Assembly: GCF_001678905.1 (NCBI RefSeq)
Contig: NZ_CP012117.1
Coordinates: 1,302,001-1,366,000, forward strand
Source: Dermabacter vaginalis
GTDB taxonomy: Bacteria; Actinomycetota; Actinomycetes; Actinomycetales; Dermabacteraceae
Direction of reading: 5' to 3'
DNA length: 64,000 nt
Notes under the pieces: generated by a model
What the model saw: the letters and a program-made list of their open reading frames with translations, nothing else
Told to the model about the DNA's origin: nothing
Database searches by the model: none
Part shown: one piece after another, positions 19,154 through 29,180 of the stretch
Layout of the letters: each line of letters opens with the position of its first letter
Numbering within the stretch: position 1 is the first letter of the stretch
Made by a program: the position numbers and the translations under genes

Positions 19154-19738
19154 TCACGCGACGCCGAGCCCGGCCTCACGGGCGAGTGCATCGACAGCCT
19201 CATCGAGGTCGTCGTTCACGATCGTCACGTCGAATTCATTCTCCGCCGCCATTTCGACACGTGCGGTTTCGAGTCGGCGCTGCTGCTCCTCCGGAGTTTC
19301 CGTGCCGCGTCCCACGAGACGCTCCACGAGGACGTCCCAGCTCGGTGGGGCGAGAAACACGAAGCGCGCATCGGGCATCGTTCGGCGCACTTGGCGGGCG
19401 CCATCAAGGTCAATCTCGAGGATCACGGGCCGCCCCTCGGCGCACGCCTCTTCGACCGCGCTTCTGGGGGTGCCATAGCGATTTTGGCCGTGCACGAGCG
19501 CCCATTCGAGCATGTCGCCCCGCTCGATCGCGTCGTCGAACTTCTCAGGGCTCCAAAAGAAGTAGTGAACCCCATCAGCTTCACCGGGGCGTGGACTTCG
19601 CGTGGTTGCCGATACCGACAGGTACACGTCGGGGTAGCGCTCGAGAAATCTGCGCGTCACGGTCCCCTTACCCACGGCAGTGGGGCCAGCTACCACAACG
19701 ACCCGAGCGCGCTTCACCCCGGCCGGATCGGAGGGCAT
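19154..19738 (-). CDS. gmk: Guanylate kinase
   Basis: Phosphorylates GMP to GDP. The 194-residue product has the P-loop [10 protein letters not shown] (residues about 16-25), the GMP-binding [35 protein letters not shown], and [13 protein letters not shown]. The ATG overlaps the mihF stop in a TGATG junction; a GTG one codon upstream is an alternative. The coupling to mihF suggests a common transcript. Confidence 0.97.
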   Translation of the reverse strand: MPSDPAGVKRARVVVVAGPTAVGKGTVTRRFLERYPDVYLSVSATTRSPRPGEADGVHYFFWSPEKFDDAIERGDMLEWALVHGQNRYGTPRSAVEEACAEGRPVILEIDLDGARQVRRTMPDARFVFLAPPSWDVLVERLVGRGTETPEEQQRRLETARVEMAAENEFDVTIVNDDLDEAVDALAREAGLGVA

Positions 19739-20064
19739 CACTCTGCGAAGTGCTGGATGAGCTTTTCCGCCTGGTGGCGGCCAAGGCCCCGCATCTTACG
19801 AGAAGGGGAAATGCCGATTTCCTCCATGATCTGGGCGGCCTTCACCTTGCCGATGCCCGGGAGCGATTCGAGCATCGCGGAAACTTTGAGCCTCGCGACG
19901 GCTTCGCTCGTCTTTGCTTCTTCGAGAAGCTTCGCGATTTCTTCGCCGCGGTTGCCGGTCGAATTCTTGAGGCGGTTCTTCACCTGTGCACGCTCCTGGC
20001 GGAGCTGTGCGGCCTTCTCGAGAGCGGCTTTGCGCGCTTCGGGGGTCAAAGTGGGGAGAGCCAC
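19738..20064 (-). CDS. mihF: Actinobacterial integration host factor
   Basis: Nucleoid-associated DNA-binding protein of the actinobacterial IHF type, unrelated to the alpha/beta IHF of enterobacteria. Of 108 residues, the N-terminal half is a long charged helix ([21 protein letters not shown]) and the C-terminal half an H2TH-like motif [21 protein letters not shown] followed by [10 protein letters not shown]. It starts at GTG (20064) with AGAGG upstream. It is normally preceded by pyrF; here about 260 bp without a gene separate it from pyrR. Confidence 0.95.
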   Translation of the reverse strand: MALPTLTPEARKAALEKAAQLRQERAQVKNRLKNSTGNRGEEIAKLLEEAKTSEAVARLKVSAMLESLPGIGKVKAAQIMEEIGISPSRKMRGLGRHQAEKLIQHFAE

Positions 20065-20322
20065 GTGTTTACCTCTTCAATCTATCGGTGGGTTTTCACC
20101 CATTCTCGTGGGGTTCCATAAGAAACACCCAGCAAACCTTCGAGTGCCCCCCACCTAGCGGACTGCACTTAACTGGCAGACCGCCCGGCTCGGAGCTACG
20201 TATAGAGTTACCCACCAAGTTGATAAAGTCTTGAAGAACGCTGAATTATTGCAATTCCATGACCTAAATGCCACCTTGAGCAGCCCAATCGCCGATAATT
20301 CTCGGGCCCGCCATCACCTCGA

Positions 20323-20901
<579 letters not shown>

Positions 20902-21405
20902 TTATCCGAGCAGGTCCTTCGCGTCGGCCACGCGTTGAAGAAGCGCGTTGACGAACGAGGCCGAATCCTCGGTGGACAGTTCGGAGGCAACGCTCGTGTA
21001 TTCCTTGAGCAGCACGGGTGAATCGACGCCGACACCGTGAAGGATCTCAGCGGCCCCCATGCGCAGGATCGCACGGTCAACAGCCGGCATGCGTTCGAGC
21101 GTCCAGGCTTCCGAATGAGAGGCGATCGTGTCGTCAACATCGGCGGCGTGCGCGGCATACAGGAGCGCGAATTGCTTTGCGGCTTCCGGCAGCGGCGTCT
21201 GCGCAGTCGAGGTGACCGTGCGCTGCTCAGCGAGGTCCTCAACGCCGACCTGGCGAGCGTCGGCTTCAAAGAGCACGTCGATCGCGCGCACACGCGCCCT
21301 GGTCTTGGCCCCAAACTTCCCCGCCCGAGACGGGAGGGTCTTGACGAGTTCGAACTCGTCGCCCTCGCGCCCCGGGAGCGGCAGATCCAGCGGATCGAAC
21401 GGCAT
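20902..21405 (-). CDS. nusB: Transcription antitermination factor NusB
   Basis: Binds boxA RNA with NusE for antitermination of rRNA transcription. The 167 residues include TRARVRAIDVLFEADARQ (helix 1), LERMPAVDRAILRMGAAEIL and SPVLLKEYTSVASELSTEDSASFVNALL, all NusB signatures. About 28 residues before the core (MPFDPLDLPLPGREGDEFEL) form an N-terminal extension. The ATG at 21405 starts one base after the efp stop, indicating co-translation of efp-nusB-pyrR. Confidence 0.95.
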   Translation of the reverse strand: MPFDPLDLPLPGREGDEFELVKTLPSRAGKFGAKTRARVRAIDVLFEADARQVGVEDLAEQRTVTSTAQTPLPEAAKQFALLYAAHAADVDDTIASHSEAWTLERMPAVDRAILRMGAAEILHGVGVDSPVLLKEYTSVASELSTEDSASFVNALLQRVADAKDLLG

Positions 21406-21406
21406 C

Positions 21407-21964
21407 TCAGGCGCGCCCGAGGTAGTCGCCCGTGCGGGTGTCAACCTTGACCTTGGTGTTCTGCTCCAGGAAGAGCGGCACCTGAATTTCGAGTCCGGTT
21501 TCAAGCGTCGCGGGCTTCGTCCCACCCGAGCTGCGGTCGCCCTGGAGGCCCGGCTCGGTGTGGGTGATCTCAAGAACAACCGAGGCGGGAAGCTCAACGA
21601 AAAGCACGGTGCCCTCGTAGAACGCGACGACCGCATCCTGCCCTTCGAGCATGTAATCCGCGGCTTCACCAACGACCTCGGCGGTCACGTTGACCTGCTC
21701 CCAGGTTGTCGTGTCCATGAACACGAAGAGGTCGCCATCCTTGTACGAGTACTGCATGTCGCGGCGGTCGATCGTCGCCGTCTCAACCTTGACGCCCGCG
21801 TTGAAGGTCTTGTCCACGGTCTTGCCGGAGAGAACATTCTTGAGCTTGGTGCGCACGAACGCCGGCCCCTTACCGGGCTTGACGTGCTGGAATTCGACAA
21901 CGCTCCAGAGGTTGTTGTCGATCTTCAGAACCATTCCGTTCTTGAGGTCGTTAGTGCTTGCCAT
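21407..21964 (-). CDS. efp: Elongation factor P
   Basis: Rescues ribosomes stalled on polyproline. The 185-residue protein has the KOW-like N domain ([22 protein letters not shown]) and two OB domains, ending [10 protein letters not shown]. The tip loop reads VKPGKGPAF. The palindromic PGKGP loop is the form known from Corynebacterium glutamicum EF-P, which works without lysine modification; by that precedent no EpmA-type modification is expected. aroQ/aroB-type genes that often precede efp in actinobacteria are replaced here by an ABC-F gene. Confidence 0.97.
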   Translation of the reverse strand: MASTNDLKNGMVLKIDNNLWSVVEFQHVKPGKGPAFVRTKLKNVLSGKTVDKTFNAGVKVETATIDRRDMQYSYKDGDLFVFMDTTTWEQVNVTAEVVGEAADYMLEGQDAVVAFYEGTVLFVELPASVVLEITHTEPGLQGDRSSGGTKPATLETGLEIQVPLFLEQNTKVKVDTRTGDYLGRA

Positions 21965-22052
21965 GATTCTCCGTTCGAGGTTGCTGTTGCGCACGCGCCC
22001 CTTCGAGGGCGCGCACAATCCTTAATTTTAGCGCCCTTCGGGCGCGGAGTTT

Positions 22053-22065
22053 TCCGACGGTTGCC
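22053..22065 (+). repeat. TCCGACGGTTGCC motif, copy 1
   Basis: Exact 13-bp motif in the 120-bp spacer between the ABC-F stop and efp. On the minus strand, toward efp, it reads GGCAACCGTCGGA. Confidence 0.7.
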
Positions 22066-22084
22066 GGATTCCCCTTGATCCTTC

Positions 22085-23689
22085 TCACGCGAGCGCGATC
22101 AGTTCTTCGTATTCGGCGTTCCAGAGGTCCTCGACCGCATCGGGCATCATGAGCACGCGCTCGGGGTTGAGCGCGGCGACAGCGCCGGGATCGTGACTCA
22201 CGAGCACGATCGCTCCCTCGAAGGCACTGAGGGCGCCGAGGATTTCTTCGCGGCTCGCGGGGTCGAGGTTGTTCGTGGGCTCGTCGAGAAGCAAGACGTT
22301 CGCGCTCGAGACCACCAGGGTCGCGAGGGCGAGGCGAGTCTTTTCGCCACCGGAGAGCACCCCGGCGGGCTTATGCACGTCATCTCCCTGAAAGAGGAAG
22401 GAGCCGAGGATCTTACGGACCTCAACTTCGGGAAGATCGCCCGCGGCGCGCTGCATATTGTCGAGAACGGTGCGCTCGAGCTCGAGGGTGTCGTGCTCCT
22501 GCGCGAAATAGCCGAGCTTCAGCCCGTGCCCGGCGACCACCTCACCCGTGTCTGGTGTTTCGACGCCCGCGAGCAGACGCAAAAGCGTGGTTTTCCCCGC
22601 CCCGTTGAGGCCGAGAACAACAACGCGCGAGCCACGATCGATCGCGAGGTTCACGTCGGTGAAAATCTCGAGGCTCCCGTAGCTCTTCGAAAGCCCTTCG
22701 GCGCTCAGTGGCGTCTTTCCGCTCGGTGCGGGCTTCGGGAACCGGAGCTTTGCCACTCGCTCAACCTGGCGTTCGTCCTCGAGGGAATCGAGGAGTTTTT
22801 CAGCTCGACGCAACATCTGCTGAGCGGCAACGGCCTTCGTCGCTTTCGCGCGCATCTTCTCGCCTTGCGCCTGGAGGGTCGCGGCTTTCTTCTCGGCGTT
22901 CGCACGTTCGCGCTTACGGCGCTTCTCGTCGTCCTCACGCTGGCGCAGATAATTCTTCCAGCCCATGTTGTACACGTCGATGACCTGGCGGTTTGCATCA
23001 AGGTAGAACACCTTATTGACCACGTGTTCGACGAGTTGAATGTCGTGCCAAATGATGATCATGCCGCCCGGGTACTGCATGAGAAACTCGCGAAGCCACA
23101 CGATCGAGTCGGCATCGAGATGGTTCGTGGGCTCATCCAGAACGAGTGTCTCTGCTTGTGAGAACAGAATGCGCGCGAGTTCAACGCGGCGACGCTGCCC
23201 GCCTGAGAGGGTGCCAAGCTCAGCCTCGAGCAGCCGGTTATCAACCCCAAGGTTGGCCGCGAGTTGCTTGGCCTCTGCCTCGGCGGCGTAACCACCCTGG
23301 GCCTCGAGCTCGTTGTTGAACCGCACGTAGCGATCCATCGCTTTCTCACGCTTGCTTTCGCTGAGGCTCATGTCGGCCATGTCATGCTCGCTCTGCGCGA
23401 GTTTTTCGAAAATGCGCGCGAGGTTGCGGGCCTCGAGGATGCGCGCAAGCACCTTTTGCTTCGGATCCCCCTCAGTCGTGTCTTGAGGCAAGAAGCCGAT
23501 CTGCCCGCGAATATCGATCGATCCAGCCGCAGCCTCACGTTCGCCCGCGAGGGTACGCGTGAGCGTCGTCTTGCCCGCGCCGTTGCGCCCCACGAGACCT
23601 ACACGATCGCCTTTCACCACCTGAAAGTTCACGCCGCTCATCAGCATGCGTGCACCCACGCGAATCTCGAGGTCATGGACCGTGATCAT
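22085..23689 (-). CDS. ABC-F family ATPase
   Basis: Cytoplasmic twin-ATPase without membrane segments, of the ABC-F class that acts on the ribosome. The 534 residues contain Walker A GRNGAGKTTL and GLNGAGKTTL, signatures LSGGQRRR and LSGGEKTR, Walker B VLDEPTNHLD and LLDEPTNNLD, and a charged linker around residues 245-310. In the first half the switch region reads IIIWHD where homologues have SHD; the second half keeps VLVSHD. The specific role (EttA-like factor or ribosome protection) cannot be told. The ATG is at 23689, and the gene diverges from ald. Confidence 0.92.
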   Translation of the reverse strand: MITVHDLEIRVGARMLMSGVNFQVVKGDRVGLVGRNGAGKTTLTRTLAGEREAAAGSIDIRGQIGFLPQDTTEGDPKQKVLARILEARNLARIFEKLAQSEHDMADMSLSESKREKAMDRYVRFNNELEAQGGYAAEAEAKQLAANLGVDNRLLEAELGTLSGGQRRRVELARILFSQAETLVLDEPTNHLDADSIVWLREFLMQYPGGMIIIWHDIQLVEHVVNKVFYLDANRQVIDVYNMGWKNYLRQREDDEKRRKRERANAEKKAATLQAQGEKMRAKATKAVAAQQMLRRAEKLLDSLEDERQVERVAKLRFPKPAPSGKTPLSAEGLSKSYGSLEIFTDVNLAIDRGSRVVVLGLNGAGKTTLLRLLAGVETPDTGEVVAGHGLKLGYFAQEHDTLELERTVLDNMQRAAGDLPEVEVRKILGSFLFQGDDVHKPAGVLSGGEKTRLALATLVVSSANVLLLDEPTNNLDPASREEILGALSAFEGAIVLVSHDPGAVAALNPERVLMMPDAVEDLWNAEYEELIALA

Positions 23690-23774
23690 GGTGTCCTTTG
23701 CAAACAGATGGTGGTAGGGCTTGGCCGTTGTGAGCCGCGCACAAGTCTAATCAGGCGCGTGCGCTGAAGGCCGT

Positions 23775-23786
23775 GCAACCGTCGGA
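23775..23786 (-). repeat. TCCGACGGTTGCC motif, copy 2
   Basis: On the minus strand this reads TCCGACGGTTGC then A instead of C (12 of 13). It lies in the spacer between the divergent ABC-F and ald genes. Confidence 0.6.
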
Positions 23787-23936
23787 CTCTGCCTCACCGG
23801 GTAGCGGATTCCACATGCGCCCTCCGGAGCCTCAGACTTTTCCTCGTGTCCCTTGAGCGCGGGGCCCTCGTGCGTCACGATGGGTGTAGACAATTGGCGG
23901 CGCGACGGCGCGCTGCGGAACAGGTGATGAAGCGCC

Positions 23937-25049
23937 ATGAAGATCGGCATCGTCAGGGAAATTAAGAACAACGAATACCGCGTGTCCATGCACCACGCTG
24001 GCGTTGAAGAATTGATTCGCTCAGGCCACGAGGTCATCGTGGAAACGGATGCGGGCGTAAACGCGGGCTTTACGAACCGGGACTACGAGCAGGCAGGCGC
24101 CCGTATCGCGACCACGGCAAAGGAGGTGTGGGAAGAGGCCGAGTTGCTCCTCAAGGTGAAGGAACCGCTCGAGAGCGAGTACGGCTTCCTCCGCGAGGAT
24201 CAGCTCCTGTTCACGTACCTGCACCTCGCGGCCTCGCGCCCACTCACGGATGCCCTGCTCGAGGCCAAAACACCGGCGCTTGCGTACGAAATGGTGCGCG
24301 GATCCGACGGTTCCCTGCCTCTGCTCGCGCCCATGAGCATCATCGCCGGGCGGCTCGCCGCACAGGTCGCCGCGCACCAACTCATGTCGCCCTTTGGCGG
24401 AACCGGCGTGCTCATGGGTGGTGCGCCCGGAACGGCAAGAGCAAAGGTTCTCGTCGTGGGAGGAGGCATCGTCGGCGAACAGGCCGCGCTTGTGGCCGCA
24501 GGCATGGGCGCGAGCGTGACCGTGCTCGACATCAATTCCTCTCGCCTCGCCGATCTCGACCGCATCCACGGCACACGTATTTCGACGGGGTTCTCCAACG
24601 CGCAAGCGATCGATACCTTCGCTCGCGATGCCGATGTTGTGGTGGGCTCGGTTCTCCTACCTGGCCGTGCAGCCCCGAAACTCCTCAAACGAGAAACGAT
24701 CGAGGCGATGCGCCCCGGCTCGATCGTCATTGACGTTGCCATCGACCAGGGCGGCTGCACCGAGGTTTCTTCGCCCACGACCCACGATGATCCAACCTTC
24801 CGCGTGGGAAACGCCACCGTGTACGGTGTCGCGAATATGCCGGGCGCCGTGGCCCGTACCGCGAGCGTTGCCCTCGCAGGGGCGAGCCTCCCGTATGTCC
24901 GTGCTCTCGCGAACGGTGGAATCGCCGGCATTGCGGGCCACGCTGGGCTCCTCTCCGGCTTTTCGACGTACCGCGGAGAACTGCTGCACACGGAAGTCGC
25001 CGAGAGTCACGGACGTGAAAGCCGCGATGCACGCACCATGCTGAGTTAG
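23937..25049 (+). CDS. ald: Alanine dehydrogenase
   Basis: NAD-dependent interconversion of alanine with pyruvate and ammonia. The 370 residues are family-typical. Motifs are MKIGIVREIKNNEYRVS, the substrate Lys in LLKVKEP (about residue 74), catalytic His in YLHLAASR (about residue 96), the Rossmann loop VVGGGIVGEQAA, and VANMPGAVARTAS. SD-like AGGTGATGAAGC precedes the ATG. A DAACS transporter follows 105 nt downstream on the same strand, which suggests a link to amino-acid or C4-acid catabolism. Confidence 0.97.
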   Translation: MKIGIVREIKNNEYRVSMHHAGVEELIRSGHEVIVETDAGVNAGFTNRDYEQAGARIATTAKEVWEEAELLLKVKEPLESEYGFLREDQLLFTYLHLAASRPLTDALLEAKTPALAYEMVRGSDGSLPLLAPMSIIAGRLAAQVAAHQLMSPFGGTGVLMGGAPGTARAKVLVVGGGIVGEQAALVAAGMGASVTVLDINSSRLADLDRIHGTRISTGFSNAQAIDTFARDADVVVGSVLLPGRAAPKLLKRETIEAMRPGSIVIDVAIDQGGCTEVSSPTTHDDPTFRVGNATVYGVANMPGAVARTASVALAGASLPYVRALANGGIAGIAGHAGLLSGFSTYRGELLHTEVAESHGRESRDARTMLS

Positions 25050-25154
25050 CGTTCGGCTCGCGCGTCAAAGGTCGGGGGTGGGCTGTGCGGAACATCCCAG
25101 CCCACCACGCCCTCAATTCCGCTTGTAGCGGGCCAAAGCTGGGATAATGCACGC

Positions 25155-26432
25155 ATGCTGCGAAATTATCGATTCCCCCTCATTATTCTCACGTGCGTGA
25201 TCCTCGGCGCAATCGCCGGACTCGTCTTCGGCCCCGATGCCGCCGTGGTGAAACCCTTCGGGGTGGTGTTCGTGAACATGATGTTCACGCTCGTGGTGCC
25301 GCTCGTGTTTTTCTCCATTGCCTCTTCGGTTGCCGCCATGGAATCAGCAAAGCGCCTCGGGAAAATCATGGGTTCGATGATGCTCGTGTTTATCTCCACC
25401 GGCATCCTCGCGGCCATCATCATGCTCACCGTGCTGTGGCTGTTCCGCTCAAGCGAGCCGCTCAACATCACGCTTACGGATCCCGGCGCGGTGGAAAAAC
25501 CGGAATCGATCAGCGACCAGATCGTGCAGACCCTCACCGTGAGCGAATTCGGTGAGCTCCTCTCCCCCTCCAACATGCTCGCGCTCATCATCTTTGCCGT
25601 GCTCGTGGGCTTCGCGACGAGCGGAATTGGCAAGGCTGGTGACCCCTTCCGCGAATTTCTCAAGTCAGCGAGTGCCGTGTTCTTGAAGCTCGTCTCGCTC
25701 GTGATGTACTACGCGCCGATTGGCCTTGGTGCCTATTTCGCCGCTCTCATCGGTGAGCTCGGCCCGCAGCTCGTGGGCGGGTATGTGCGCGCATTCGTCA
25801 TCTACTTCCCCGTCACAATCGTGTATTTCTGCGTGGCCTTCACGCTATACGCTTACATCGCTGGTGGGACCAAGGGCATCAAGCGCTTTTGGAGCAACAT
25901 CCTCGAGCCCACCGCCATCGCGCTCGGCACCGGTTCCTCCGTTGCCTGCCTTCCGGCCAACCTCAAGGCTGCGCAGCGCGCCGGCGTTCCTCGCGATATT
26001 CGCGAAACGATCATTCCTATCGGCGCGACGATCCACATGGAAGGCTCCGTGCTTTCCGCGATCCTTAAAATTTCGTTTCTCTTCACGCTCTTCCAGCGAG
26101 ATCTCTTCACGGTCGAGAACATGCTCATCGCCGTGGGCATCGCTCTCCTCAGCGGAATGGTGATGAGTGGCATCCCTTCGGGTGGCTTCGTCGGTGAGCT
26201 CATGATCATCACGCTCTACGGGTTCCCCACCACGGCCCTGCCGGTCATTTCCATCATCGGCACCATCATCGATGCCCCCGCAACGACGATCAACGCCGTT
26301 GGCGACAACTCCTCCTCGATGCTCGTTGCCCGCATGATCGACGGCAAAGACTGGATGGACAAGGGAGATCGCGAGCGAGCTGAAGATGAGGCCCTCGCCG
26401 CAGCACCCCGCGCCGAAAGCCCAGCGCGGTAG
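25155..26432 (+). CDS. Dicarboxylate/amino acid:cation symporter (DAACS family)
   Basis: Membrane transporter of the GltP/DctA fold. It has 425 residues with about eight membrane helices and two hairpins. The family signatures are TGSSVACLPANLKAAQRAG (HP1 region, Ser-rich in relatives), IPIGATIHMEGSVLSAILKI, SGIPSGGFVGEL (HP2), and DAPATTINAVGDNSSSMLVARM. The last segment carries the Asp and Asn that bind cation and carboxylate in GltPh-type proteins. Substrate (glutamate, aspartate, serine or C4-dicarboxylate) is not resolved. It sits downstream of ald and ends before a strong terminator. Confidence 0.93.
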   Translation: MLRNYRFPLIILTCVILGAIAGLVFGPDAAVVKPFGVVFVNMMFTLVVPLVFFSIASSVAAMESAKRLGKIMGSMMLVFISTGILAAIIMLTVLWLFRSSEPLNITLTDPGAVEKPESISDQIVQTLTVSEFGELLSPSNMLALIIFAVLVGFATSGIGKAGDPFREFLKSASAVFLKLVSLVMYYAPIGLGAYFAALIGELGPQLVGGYVRAFVIYFPVTIVYFCVAFTLYAYIAGGTKGIKRFWSNILEPTAIALGTGSSVACLPANLKAAQRAGVPRDIRETIIPIGATIHMEGSVLSAILKISFLFTLFQRDLFTVENMLIAVGIALLSGMVMSGIPSGGFVGELMIITLYGFPTTALPVISIIGTIIDAPATTINAVGDNSSSMLVARMIDGKDWMDKGDRERAEDEALAAAPRAESPAR

Positions 26433-26456
26433 GTTCCGACGCCTCCCGCACACGAA

Positions 26457-26491
26457 AAGGGTGGCCAGCTCCACACGAGCTGGCCACCCTT
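26457..26491. terminator. Bidirectional terminator between symporter and suf operon
   Basis: Perfect 15-bp stem, AAGGGTGGCCAGCTC / GAGCTGGCCACCCTT, with loop CACAC, followed by TCTTTT on the plus strand and preceded by AAAA (a U-tract on the minus strand). It separates the convergent symporter and sufT. Confidence 0.9.
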
Positions 26492-26521
26492 CTTTTGAGT
26501 CGCGGCGCTGCCGCAACATTT

Positions 26522-26842
26522 TTAGATATTGAAACCGATCGCGCGAAGCTGATCCTTGCCGTCCTCGGTGATGCGCTCCATGCCCCACGGCGGCATCCAC
26601 ACCCAGTTAATGCGGTGCGTCTCCGTAATCGGGTCGAGTGCGGCGAAGGTTTGGTCTTCGAGCACGTCCTGAAGCGGGCACGCGGCGCTCGTGAGCGTCA
26701 TGTCGATCACGGCGTTGCCGTTCTCGACCGTGACCCCGTACACGAGGCCAAGGTCCACAACATTGATCCCGAGTTCGGGATCGATGACATCCTTGAGAGC
26801 TTCGGTGACGTCCTCAGCGGTCACATCCTTGGATTCGGACAT
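26522..26842 (-). CDS. sufT: Iron-sulfur assembly factor, SufT/DUF59 (MIP18) family
   Basis: A 106-residue DUF59-type protein that promotes Fe-S cluster maturation. Motifs are LKDVIDPELGINVVDLGLVYGV, the conserved Cys in TLTSAACPLQDVL, and a C-terminal VWMPPWGMERITEDG. It is the last gene of the suf operon, 40 nt after sufC. sufS and sufU, which normally precede it, are missing. Start ATG at 26842. Confidence 0.93.
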   Translation of the reverse strand: MSESKDVTAEDVTEALKDVIDPELGINVVDLGLVYGVTVENGNAVIDMTLTSAACPLQDVLEDQTFAALDPITETHRINWVWMPPWGMERITEDGKDQLRAIGFNI

Positions 26843-26882
26843 TGCTAAGCCGTCCTTTCAGGTAGTCGCAGTCGTGCGGCGC

Positions 26883-27635
<753 letters not shown>

Positions 27636-27650
27636 GATGTTCCTTTCGAG

Positions 27651-27986
27651 TCAGGAAAGTTCGATGGGGTCGAGCGAGACGCTGATCGCGCCGCTCGCCT
27701 GGTCGATCGTGACGGGATAAACGGGTGTTGCAACATGTGCGGGAAGTTGCCGAGGCACGCCGGTGCGAAGGTCGAACTGACTGCCGTGCTTCCAGCACTC
27801 AAGGGCGCCGTCTTCGACGTCGCCATCGGAGAGGTTGACACTGCGGTGGGTGCACAGATCGCCAAGCGCGTGGACAGTTCCATCTGTATCGCGCGCCAGA
27901 GCAATCTCGACCCCTTCGACCTCTATGCCCATGACCGTTCCAGGGGCAAGGTCTTCGAGGTGTGCAACCGTGTGTGTCATGGACAT
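27651..27986 (-). CDS. Rieske-type non-haem iron oxygenase ferredoxin
   Basis: A 111-residue Rieske [2Fe-2S] protein with the ligand pairs CTH (CTHRSVNLSDG) and CWKH (ECWKHGSQFD). Small Rieske ferredoxins are commonly found between sufD and sufC in actinobacterial suf operons; a role in electron supply to cluster assembly is inferred, not shown. The ATG at 27986 directly abuts the sufD stop; an ATG at 27980 is possible. Confidence 0.93.
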   Translation of the reverse strand: MSMTHTVAHLEDLAPGTVMGIEVEGVEIALARDTDGTVHALGDLCTHRSVNLSDGDVEDGALECWKHGSQFDLRTGVPRQLPAHVATPVYPVTIDQASGAISVSLDPIELS

Positions 27987-29180
27987 TTAGTTCATGCTCC
28001 GCTGCAGCTCGACCTCGATCTGCTCCGTGAGGTACTCACGCACCTCAGGAACCTCGATCCTCTGGATGAGCTCCTGGAAGAAACCGCGCACAACGAGACG
28101 GCGAGCCTCGATTTCGGAGATGCCGCGTGCCATGAGGTAGAACAACTGCTCATCGTCGAATCGACCCGTCGCGGCGGCGTGTCCTGCGCCTTCAATTTCG
28201 CCAGTCTCGATCTCGAGGTTCGGCACCGAATCGGCGCGCGCCCCTTCGGTGAGCACAAGGTTGCGGTTCATTTCGTAGGTCTCGGTGCCTTCGGCCTCCT
28301 TGCGGATGAGCACATCGCCCACCCAGACACTGCGCGCGCCGCGGCCCTGGAGTGCGCCCTTATAGAGCACGTTCGAGGTGCAGTTTGGCGCGGCGTGATC
28401 CACAAAAAGGCGGTGTTCGAGGTGCTGGCCTTCGTCGGAAAAGTACAGGCCGTCCTGTTCAACTTCGCCGCCGGGGCCCGCGAAGGTCGCGGTCGAGTTG
28501 ACGCGCACCGCCTTGCCGCCGAGCGTCACGACGATGTGCTTGAGGCGCGCGTCCTTACCGATCTTTGCGACGTGGGTCGAAACGTGTACGGCGTCATCGG
28601 TCCAGTCCTGGATGGCGATCACGGTCATCTCGGAGCCCTCGTCGAGAATCATCTCGACATTCTGGGCATAGAGCGCCGAGCCCGTGTGGTTGACGACGTA
28701 GGTCGCGCGGGCGTTCGCTTCGGTGTGCAACACGATCTCGCCGTGGCTCGCAACCGAGGCATCGTGTCCCCCGATCTCGACGCGCGCCGGCTCACTGATC
28801 TCGGCGTTCGAGGGAGCCTTGAGGTAGAGCGCGTTCGCGGTGAGCTCGGCGGCTGCCGCGGCGATCCGGTCCTCGGGGAGGATCGCCGTGTGCCGGGGGG
28901 CTTCCTTTTCGCCGAGCGAGTCGACGACGATGCCCTCGGGAGCCTCGACCTCGTAGCTCACGACGCTTTCTTCAACGTGGGTCTCGCGAGCTTCGAAAAG
29001 CGGGGCGAGCTGGCGGAGGCTCGCAAAGCGCCACTCTTCCTCGCGGCCGGTCGGAATCTCGTGATTCTCGATTCCGAATGCGGCGTGACGGGTCGCGCGC
29101 GAGAGGAGGCCGCTGCGCTCACCGGGAAGAGCGACGCCTTCGGATTCGAGCTGTGCTTTCGAATGATCCGTCGTGGTCAT
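27987..29180 (-). CDS. sufD: Fe-S cluster assembly protein SufD
   Basis: Scaffold subunit of the SufBC2D complex. It has 397 residues. The N-terminal helical part contains GREEEWRFASLRQL. The beta-helix core has typical GSEMTVIAIQDW and KDARLKHIVVTLGGKAVRVNSTATFAGPGGEVEQDGLYF, and the C-terminal part HAAATGRFDDEQLFYLMARGISEIEARRLVVRGFF. Start overlaps the sufB stop in a TAATG junction. Confidence 0.97.
   Translation of the reverse strand: MTTTDHSKAQLESEGVALPGERSGLLSRATRHAAFGIENHEIPTGREEEWRFASLRQLAPLFEARETHVEESVVSYEVEAPEGIVVDSLGEKEAPRHTAILPEDRIAAAAAELTANALYLKAPSNAEISEPARVEIGGHDASVASHGEIVLHTEANARATYVVNHTGSALYAQNVEMILDEGSEMTVIAIQDWTDDAVHVSTHVAKIGKDARLKHIVVTLGGKAVRVNSTATFAGPGGEVEQDGLYFSDEGQHLEHRLFVDHAAPNCTSNVLYKGALQGRGARSVWVGDVLIRKEAEGTETYEMNRNLVLTEGARADSVPNLEIETGEIEGAGHAAATGRFDDEQLFYLMARGISEIEARRLVVRGFFQELIQRIEVPEVREYLTEQIEVELQRSMN

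Noticed and set aside
24306-24317. Additional TCCGACGGTT copy inside ald
   Set aside because: Matches only the first 10 bases (TCCGACGGTTCCC follows) and lies in coding sequence; not counted.
27987-29180. SufD frame as a second SufB or fusion
   Set aside because: It has SufD-type N- and C-terminal signatures and a separate start overlapping the sufB stop.
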